From contig CM055100.1 in assembly GCA_029204225.1 (NCBI GenBank), positions 57,362,345 to 57,424,344 of the forward strand: 62,000 bases of DNA, written 5' to 3'. The position numbers and the translations under genes were made by a program. This stretch comes from Diphasiastrum complanatum. Lineage: Eukaryota > Streptophyta > Lycopodiopsida > Lycopodiales > Lycopodiaceae. This document shows, one piece after another, positions 54,119 through 62,000 of the stretch (the stretch's first letter is position 1; every line of letters begins with the position of its first letter). The notes under the pieces were generated by a model that saw nothing but the letters and a program-made list of their open reading frames with translations, searched no databases and was not told the DNA's origin.

Positions 54119-56080
54119 ATGTTTAAACAAGTCGTTTTTGCTCAATCTTCTTCTGGTTCTGAAAACTCAGCCTCACCCACAGCATTGGATCAGAGGTCTA
54201 TAACTCCTGAACACGATCTTGGCTCCCTAGCATTAAGAAAATGGCGGAATGGCTCCAACTTGCTAAGCCTTTGCTCAAGGTAATGAACCTTCATGCCATT
54301 TTCTTCTTGGCATTCGGTAATTCAAATGAAGCCAAGTTAAAAATTTATATCCAGTACTAGGAAGCCACACACAAGGTGTGTGTCTCTGAAGCCGCCCTTG
54401 CAGACATGGGCATAGTCATGGGGAAACGTCACTCCCTGTCCCATAGGTTAGCCATTAGCGCATAGCACCATCCTATGTGGGTAGTACAGTGGCACAACTC
54501 CAAACCAATGATGGTTACCTCATTGAAGCCATCACAGATCCAGTGGTGCAAGCTGCAGCAGATCTCGTCAACCAATTTGTTGCAGTAAGGACCCCTTCAG
54601 AAGGAGCGCATTACATCGTACCTGTTGCATTGAATAGTTGAAACGCAAGTAAAGTTTCTAGCTAGCACAATTGAGCCATACAATTGGCATTCCACAATTG
54701 TAGCAGAGCTCAAAAAGGCTATTAAGCCTTAAAAAAAAGGAAGTTCACGGTAGGGCCACTCCTATCAGCCCTGGCCGTGACATTGCTGGAGAACAAATTC
54801 AAGGGCTTTCGACGAGAGTACGTGCTAACACCATACGCACAAGCATCCAGTTTCCAGCAAAGAAGCACTTCACAAAGTCGTAGCCGTATCTACAGCGAGA
54901 TTGTTGCACCTTGCTTGCCTCCCGCGATACGACGACGTACTTCGCAACCACCACCAGTTGCTGCTATTATTCCTACTACCACCAGCACTGGACCTTCCCT
55001 CCCCTCATCCTCTGCAGTCTCCATCCCACAAACACCTTCCATTCCAATTGAAACCACTTCTATTTCAATTCCTTTTGTGACAATCGAGTTGTTTCGCTCG
55101 TACAAGAACAGTTTGCCACACCTCGTCCATCCCCCATAAAACAAACCACCACCATTTCACCTAATACTCAGTTCTTCATGAATTTGATCGATGACTCCAA
55201 CCACCTTGAGGCTGAACTTCGACATGCCTCCGAGCCCTCCACCTCTCCAAGGTACTTCCCCAGGAGAAGATTCAATCAATTCAAAGACTATGAGAAGCAT
55301 CAGGCAGAGGCAGTTGAGACATTAGCTACTCTACAAGGCAATCAACCACCGGATACGCTGGAAATGCCAACATGGGCAGTATCACCAAGGGTTCACTTCA
55401 TCTTGAAGGCTTCAAGGAACCAGATAACTTTGAAGAAGAACAGCCCCAAGCGAGATTGACAAAGATAGCTGATCCAGCCGATCAAGCCACTACCTCAACT
55501 TTTGTGCCTCCTGATTTGCAAGATGTCCTGAGTTTGCATCAATAGTTGGGAAAGGTAATTGAAAAAATGATAGAGGACAAAGCAGAAGTGAATCAGCATA
55601 TAGAGGAATTGGGCCTAGACAACACCTTAATGGCTCAAAAGTTGATCAAGTTGAATAGTGAGTTGCTTGTATCAAAGTAGCATGAAGAGAAAGCCGCAGC
55701 TGTCGGCTTAAAACGCATGAAGCAACCTTGCAACAGTCTGTCACCCAGTTGCAGGCTAGCTTACATAGCACGCAAGAGCAGGTCAATAAGGATGTTCTCA
55801 GCAACAGGTGTCTCTCCTTCAAGGACAGTTGGATGTAGCGCAACTCGAAAAGAAACGAATTGGGAAGATTTAGGCAATGTTGTTGCAGAACATGATGCTT
55901 TTCTGGAAACCCCTGATGCTGTTGTGAGAGTGCATCTCACCATGAGATATCTTACTTCATTCACAAAGTCGATGCCTATGAAGCAATTTTGGCAGGCTTT
56001 CAGGCCAAGTTTGATCATTACAAGCTGATAGCACTCAAGAATTGGCAAAGGGCAGAGAGCTGATCAACCAGTACGAGCAA
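54119..56080 (+). pseudogene. Unidentified retroelement ORF with Pro/Ser/Thr-rich and coiled-coil parts
   Basis: I do not recognise the family. Pieces on the plus strand in order are MFKQVVFAQSSSGSENS, ALRKWRNGSNLLSL, then decay, LLSALAVTLLENKFKGFRRE, a Pro/Ser/Thr-rich low-complexity stretch (about 54930-55140), HLEAELRHASEP, a helical EKHQAEAVETLATLQ, a coiled-coil EKMIEDKAEVNQHIEELGLD, and DAVVRVH. Several stops and shifts break it. It runs straight into a copia integrase C-terminus at about 56085. It could be an extra ORF of a large retroelement or a separate element joined by deletion. Confidence 0.4.
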
Positions 56081-56084
56081 GGAG

Positions 56085-58153
56085 CATTCCCTGGATATGA
56101 TAGTCAAGAGAAGGGATATAGATTGTATGACTTGGAGTGAAAGAAAGTCATCATAAGCAAGGCTGTGATCTTGGATGAGGATGGATCTCATAAAGATACA
56201 GAGGTACCTGATGATGGGAAGCAAGATGGAGGAATTCCTATCTTGTGTGATGAGTTATTACAGGAGCCTGAATCGACACATATATCGCCTACACCAATCC
56301 AAGTACCTAGAGTGACCATTGATAAGAAAGGAAAAAGGAAGGAGAGATCAAGTACATGGGATACTTATTCACTTCCTACTTCACTAGGCATGAAGCATCC
56401 TACATCAGAAATTAGAAGATTGCCTAGATGGTACTATGAAACTATCAAAGATAGTGTCATTATGGAAAAGGGAGAGTTCAACACACAAGGGACTAGGAGA
56501 TCGTCTAGACTTGAAAAACAACATGAAGATCAAATCAACAGGAGGATAGACAAGAGGATCATCATGAGGATGGAGATGTACACTTTGCATATATGGCCAC
56601 AATAGTGGAAAGCAAGGATCCATCTACTTTCAGGAAGGCTGAAAAAGAGGACATTTGGAGGAAAGCTATGGATGAGGAGTATAACTCAATCATGAAGAAC
56701 GAGACTTGAGACTTGTTCAGTTACCTACAGGTAAAAAGGCCATTGGACGCAAGTGGGCCTATAGAACTAAGTACAAATCGGATGGTTCTATAGATAAACA
56801 TAAGGCAATATTGAGGGCAAAAAATTATGCTCAACAAGAAGGGATTGACTATGAAGATAATTTTGCACTAGTTGCTAAGTCAACTACTATGAGGACAGTT
56901 TTATCATTGGCAACTCAGTTGGATGGAATATTCAACAAATGGATGTGAAGAGTGCACTCCTCAATGGATTTCTAGAGGAAGAAGTCTACATGGAGCAGCC
57001 AAAGGGATCAGGACATGAAGATAAGGTTTGCAAGTTGGACAAGGCACTATATGGACTTAAGTAGGTACCCAAGGCATGGTACACAAGGATTGACACATAC
57101 TTTGAGGAGCTTGGCTTTCAGAGGGGTAGTTCGGAGCCTACACTTTATGTTTTGATCAGGGATGGTCATATTGTGGTTGTAGTCATGTATGTTGATGACC
57201 TTATTATTGCAGGATCAGATCGTGGTGTGATTCAGGGTATCGTCAGAGTTCGACATGAAAGATCTCTCATCAAAGTTTGACCTAAAAGATCTTGGTTCAC
57301 TACAATACTTTCTTGGGATTGAGATATGGAGAGTAGCACAAGGACTATTTATTTCTCAATCTAAGTATGCTCATGAACTTCTTGAAAAGTTCAATATGTC
57401 AGAGGGCAAGCCTATTTTCACGCCATATGATTGTGGATGTAAGCTTACTAAAGCTGAGGAGGATCAGGATGTAGATGATACGTTATATGAAAGCTTGTTG
57501 GAAGCTTTATCCATACAACTACTACGAGAACAGATATTGCTTATGTTGTTAGTATGGTTAGTCAATTTATGGCTAAGCCTAAGCAGGTTCATTGGAGAGC
57601 TGCTAAGCGAATACTCAGATGTATCCAAGGTACATTGAGGTTTGGTACTCTCTATGGGAGACAGGATGATTTGAAGTTACAGGGATATGTGGATGTTGAT
57701 TGGGCTGGAGATGCGGAAAACTACAGGCTATTTTTTTGTTCTTGGTTCTGGTGCTATTTCTTGGAGTTCAAAGAAGCAGTGTCGCATTATCATCTACAGA
57801 GGCATAATACCGGGCTACTACGAGGGTGACAAGTGAAGCAATATGGGCGACAAGTGAAGCAAATTGGTTACGAAGTATTCTACACGATCTACATATGGTA
57901 CAGGATACACCTACGATACTACAGTGCGATAACCAGAGTTGTTCAAATTGGCGAAGAATCCAGTTTTTCACAACAGGACAAAGCATATTAAAGTACAACA
58001 CTACTTCATCAAAGAGAAGATTCAGAGCGGTGAAGTGGAGCTAATCTGCCCTACGAGAGAGCAAATTGCGGATATCTTTACCAAAGGACTTGGAAAAGAA
58101 AAGTTTCAGAAGTTTAGAGAACTTCTAGGAATAATAGATAACAAAATAAATAT
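56085..58153 (+). pseudogene. Copia pol: integrase tail, RT, RNase H
   Basis: It starts in the integrase C-terminal motif GYDSQEKGYRLYDLE. After an acidic linker (RRSSRLEKQH) RT follows: KAMDEEYNSIMKNET-stop, PTGKKAIGRKWAYRTKYKSD, RAKNYAQQEGIDYEDNFALV, MEQPKGS, the catalytic MYVDDLIIA at about 57186-57212, FDLKDLGSLQYFLGIEIW. RNase H has KPKQVHWRAAKRILR, YVDVDWAGD and the C-terminal ICPTREQIADIFTKGLGKEK with LLGI. Frameshifts near 56705, 56945, 57240, 57540 and 57700. Gag, protease and integrase core are missing. Confidence 0.85.
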
Positions 58154-58165
58154 AAAGGGGGGTGG
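58154..58165 (+). promoter_or_regulatory. Polypurine tract
   Basis: AAAGGGGGGTGG lies shortly after the pol stop and directly before the LTR, the typical copia arrangement. Confidence 0.85.
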
Positions 58166-58579
58166 TTAGGAATTAATGTTTGTTTGGTAACGCCTAGTGT
58201 TAGTTTGGCCATGCCTACGTACTATTATAGGGGGCCATTATTATTTATAATAAGTCACTTTTTAGGCACGCATGTAGGTGGGCGCACTACTACTGGAATA
58301 GGACCTGGTTTTACCACTTAGAAATACATCTTGGGTCTTTACCCAAAATAGGTAATAATAATAGCAACTAGCTTTTTGACTTTAGCTATTTGCTGTATAC
58401 TTTTAGCTTTTCATGTAGAGAGAGAAAGTATATAAGTTGGCTGGTGCCCCACCACAATTTCATTCCAATGTTTTAGAGCTTTGCTCAATTCTTCTATAAT
58501 CTAAATTCTCTTTAATCTCTAAACTGATCTTGATTTGTGAGTGCTGGTAAGACTAGTTAACTCCATCTACTATTGACAG
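58166..58579 (+). repeat. 3' LTR of the copia pol at 56-58 kb
   Basis: It begins TTAGGAATTA after the polypurine tract; the first two bases may be TG mutated to TT. AGTATATAAG at about 58427 is a TATA box. The end is guessed at TATTGACA. No 5' copy is in the window. Confidence 0.55.
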
Positions 58580-59940
58580 ACCGTGTGGCCCCAAACTAGA
58601 AAGGCAAGCATGTAGCTTATAAGGGCAATCTATGCATGGGACTCGGGAGGCACTTTGTTCTACACACTGGCTAGTTAGGAGAGACGAGCTTAGAGGCAAG
58701 AAGCTTATAAAACCAATTACCGTTGTCAAGCAATATCAAGACATTTCCCTTCTTAATCTCTTCGCAATAAAATAACTTCAAATTCTTTAGATTGGGCATA
58801 CTCCTCGAGTGCTACACACAACCTTCTCTAGCAATAGTTGAGATCACCTTTTGCTCCTCAACCACCTCTTCTTTGGACAAGGCCTCACTTTCTTTCTTGG
58901 ATCTCTCTTTAGAGTCCATATCAAAATGCCCCTCTTTCCATAGCTAACATAAGTAATGTTATCCAAGTTGAAAGCCTTTCAATTGTAACTTGTCTTTTCT
59001 TTTTTGGTGATGCCAATTTTCTTGCATCGTTTGTCTTTATGCTTTAAAAACCTTCTCTTCACTGAGAGAAGGACCATAAATGAAAATGGTTAAACATTGC
59101 AATTTAACTCTCCCTCAATGATTAACGTTTTGTTGACGCAACCTTTGGTGTAAAATTGAATTTCAGCTTTCCCAAAGCGCTCTTGAGCTTTTGAAAACAT
59201 GCCTTTGTAGTATCCTCAATTTTCAAAGCTTTCTCCAATATCACTGCTTACAAGCAATCCAATTTTTCTTCTTGATCATCTAGCACGAGACAATCCTACA
59301 TGCAACAATTCCATGATTCCTTGCCAATTGCAAACCTATACCTATAACAATCCCACCTAGGACTAGTCATGATATACCATGATTTTTGCAATTAACACAT
59401 CAAAAAAAATCATGATGTTAACCCTTAACCCCCCAATCGTAGATGCATCCAAATTGTGCACTAGGTGATGGATAGATGCAAAGACCAATGAAGGCCCTCA
59501 CATAGGATTGCATGACTACATGCATCGGGCCCAAGTAACATTGTGTCAAAATAAGGGCAAAGGCACAACCATGACATATTAGTCTAGCGATGACCGATCA
59601 GGCAATGATTCATCAACCATGCAGCAGATACCAAAACAAAGGAAGACCGTTGACGATGCTACAAGGCTCACACCACTCTCCATCACAATACATTCGTGAG
59701 ATGGAAAGATATCATAACCTTGTGAGAGAAACACATCACTGTAATTCGAATGAGTAGACCATCCAGGTATCATTGCACTTGGAGCTCACTCTTCACTACA
59801 ACACACTTGTGTGAGGGCGAACTTTTTCTCTCTAAGTCTCAACCTGCATCTTGCATCTAAAGCAAGCATACAAATGGAAGCAATCATCACAAGTACTCAT
59901 CTACATGCGAGATTGGTATGCAATACTTCACAAATACAAG
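58580..59940. other. No clear gene; minus-strand relic
   Basis: The minus strand between about 58660 and 58900 gives KEEVVEEQKVISTIAREGCV and MPNLKNLKLFYCEEIKKGN, which looks like once-coding sequence, but I cannot assign it. The rest shows nothing recognisable. Confidence 0.35.
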
Positions 59941-59949
59941 CAAGGTTGC

Positions 59950-60056
59950 ATCGAATCGCGGTTCGAACCGCCTTTTACGGTTCGAACCATCGAATCGTTC
60001 GGACCAGGTTCGAACCATTCGAATCATTCGAACCGTCTTGCCCTAAATCGTTCGGG
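59950..60056. repeat. Subterminal GGTTCGAACC array of hAT element 2
   Basis: Three perfect GGTTCGAACC 10-mers plus CGAATCG, ATTCGAATC and ATTCGAACCG variants occur within about 105 bp. This is the same architecture as the GGTACC arrays of element 1, with a different palindrome. Confidence 0.75.
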
Positions 60057-60061
60057 ATCGG

Positions 60062-60335
60062 TTGTGTGTGTGTGCACTGTGTGTGTGTGTGTGTGTCCAC
60101 TGTCTTTTGATGTGTACAGTGTGTGTGAGTGAATCAGTGAGTGTGTGTGAGAGAGAGTGTGTGTGTGTGTGTGATATTATGATAGTGTGTGTGTGTGTGT
60201 GAGTTTTGAGATGTGTGCACACTGCACTGTGAGTCTGTGTGAGGCTTGAGCACTGAGATTGTGTGTGTGTGCACTGTAGTCTGTGTGTGCACTGTGTGTG
60301 TGTGTGTGTGTGTTTGTGTGTGTCAGTGTGTGTGC
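60062..60335 (+). repeat. GT-rich imperfect microsatellite
   Basis: Long imperfect (GT)n with inserted GCACT and GAGA units lies between the hAT2 end and its gene. Confidence 0.9.
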
Positions 60336-60467
60336 ACTCAAGAGGAGTTAGTGACTAGTCTGAGTTAGTAGTTACCAGTTAGTACTAAGTAGTTACTAGA
60401 GTCTAGTTAGAACTTAGAGAGATCTGTAGACTCACCTGAGAGAGAGAGAGAGAGAGAGAGGGCCACC

Positions 60468-61899
60468 ATGCCGAGGGATAGGGATCCCTTGTGGGATCAC
60501 GTCACCATCGCTGCGGCCTATGGCACATCAGGCACGAAGAGATGGACTTGCAGATACTGTCACCAGTCTTACACTGGAGGGCCCACACGCATCAGGGCAT
60601 TTGTTACGTTTGAGGGGGTATGAGATTGCTGCTTGCATGCATGCTCCTGACACGCTACTCACTCCTGTCGCATCAGAGGAGGTTGGCCCTTCGAGGATGG
60701 AGACCGAGAGGTAAACATTCAACTCTAAGACTCTTACACTTCAAAGTTCAAACATTGATCAAGTTTTAACTTTTAACTTTTAACTCACATGATACAGCAA
60801 GTTTGAAGTTTCAATTTCATTGATCATCTAATTTCTAAATTGTATGTAATTTCAAATTTGTCTTTTTTGGCAAATCGAGATGCAGTCATGGCGACACACC
60901 CAGAGGCCACCACATCACGCCCCCAGTTGCCATCCGCTCACCCCTCGCTTCCCATGGCCTAGAGGACAGAGCTGCAGATGATGCAGGGCCTAGTACCCGG
61001 CCTGACCCGCCTTCTGGTGCAGGATCTTTGACACCACCTCCAGCCATGACCATACCGGCACCACATCATCCACCTAAGAGAGGGGGAGGTAGACGGGGCC
61101 GCACTACACAGATGGGGGGTAGGGAGTACTATGTGTCCAGCTTTGCTCCCAGAGCCATGGCAGAGGCAGAGGTTGTCGTTCGACAGTTGTTCTACACCTG
61201 CAATCTGCCATTTCATTTGGCTAGGACCCCGGCATGGAGGAGGGCGATGAGTGCGGTGAGTGCGATTGGGCAGGTGTGACAGGGGCCATCTTGCGAGCAC
61301 CTAAGGACGAAGGGGCTTCTTGATGAGCGGGCTTCTGTTGACCAGAAGCTACAGCCTCTCAGGAAGGCATGTGCCCAATACGTACTACTTGTTTTCAACT
61401 TTATCTACTCTAAATTTTAAAGACTTTATGATGATTGTTAAATTGCAGGAGTTAATTGTAAATTACTTGTTAATTGCAATTTGCAGGCTGCAGCTAGCTA
61501 TTTATGTTTAATCATGAATATTCAAATGATCATTTATCATTGGAATTTGCCATGAAATTTGGATTACAATTTACAATTTAAGATCTATCCTGATTCCTCT
61601 CGGATCTATCATGAATCATGATTCATCTTGTTTTGTCACCTGTAAGTGAGTCGTGACCACGGTCCACTGACTTGTCACTTGTCACCTGTGAACTTTCAAC
61701 TAGGTATGGTTGCACCATCATATCTGATGGTTGGAGCGATACGAGGAGGCGCCACATATTGAATATCCTGGTGTCTTCGTGCATGGGGACGATGTTTCTC
61801 AGATCCATCGACACCTCTGGGGAGGCAGTCACGGGCGAGTACATGTTCTCACATATTCGAGCTGCCATTGAGGAGGTCGGACCACAGCACGTTGTACAG
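60468..61899 (+). pseudogene. hAT transposase (element 2), N-terminal exons, lesions present
   Basis: An ATG at 60468 in good context (GGCCACCATGCC) follows a GA repeat. Exon 1 (60468-60713) encodes a BED finger: DPLWDHVTI, WTCRYCHQSYTGGPTRIRA, then a one-base loss near 60598, then EIAACMHAP. Exon 2 starts at 60887 and has the RGGGRRGRTT basic stretch, AEAEVVVRQLFYTCNLPFHL and, after a TGA at 61276, LLDERASVDQKLQPLRKA. Exon 3 (61704-61899) has YGCTIISDGWSDTRRRHILN and SSCMGTMFLRSID, ending at a GTATAT donor after GPQHVVQ. The core matches element 1 closely. The donor after exon 2 seems damaged. Confidence 0.8.
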
Positions 61900-62000
61900 G
61901 TATATATATATTATACTTATTACAAATTACAATTTATGGTTTACCTATAATGTTAAAACTTAAATGGTATTGGGTTACAGGTAATTACTAATTTGTAAAT

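Larger units (their letters stand above)
59941..62000 (+). mobile_element. hAT DNA transposon (element 2), 5' part only
   Basis: It starts at about CAAGGTTGCATCGAATCG with a palindromic subterminal array, then GT-rich low-complexity DNA, then transposase exons on the plus strand. The element runs off the window end, so its other end and target duplication cannot be seen. It is related to element 1 at protein level but has a different end motif. Confidence 0.75.

Overview
This window looks like nuclear DNA from a land plant with a large, repeat-rich genome. The evidence is a plant-type tRNA-Lys gene, spliced genes with GT-AG and GC-AG introns, and Ty1/copia elements primed by initiator tRNA-Met. 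A host gene carries a roughly 10 kb intron packed with transposons. Long introns of this kind suggest a fern, lycophyte or gymnosperm, but the sequence alone does not settle the species. Almost everything else is mobile DNA, mostly broken by stops and frameshifts and nested element within element.

Layout. 1-6.1 kb: remnants of copia and gypsy elements, then a copia element (2959-6062) with two LTRs and no integrase. 7.5-17.7 kb: a copia element read on the minus strand, split inside its reverse transcriptase by a young chromodomain gypsy element (8126-15547) with 1087-bp LTRs. 18.9 kb: a degenerate tRNA-Lys(CUU). 20-25 kb: a copia RT fragment, a decayed gypsy gag and a copia gag. 25.2-27.9 kb: a copia element cut by a 489-bp solo LTR with a perfect 5-bp target duplication. 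28.4-33 kb: LTR and gag pieces, an unidentified coiled-coil relic and a run of 29 G. 33.6-39.9 kb: a complete hAT DNA transposon with an exact 8-bp target duplication, arrays of the palindrome GGTACC at both ends, a four-exon transposase gene and a second small ORF. 41.0-52.4 kb: the last five exons of a minus-strand 2-oxoglutarate/Fe(II) oxygenase-like gene, the only apparent functional host gene. Its large intron holds a LINE fragment split by a 7-kb copia element, which is itself split by a solo LTR. 54.1-58.6 kb: a coiled-coil reading region fused to a copia pol. 59.9-62 kb: the 5' part of a second hAT transposon with a different palindromic end motif (GGTTCGAACC).

How it fits together. 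The host oxygenase exons are short, all phase 0, free of stops, and keep the iron-binding and cosubstrate residues, so the gene seems to be spliced across the nested insertions. Transposon genes have mostly decayed by C-to-T/G-to-A changes; many stops are Trp codons turned to TGA or Gln codons turned to TAG/TAA. The most unusual system here is the hAT family. Its transposase carries an extra C-terminal exon with two AT-hook motifs, its ends are dense in short palindromes, and a charged second ORF sits on the opposite strand. I found no CRISPR array and no bacterial-type genes.
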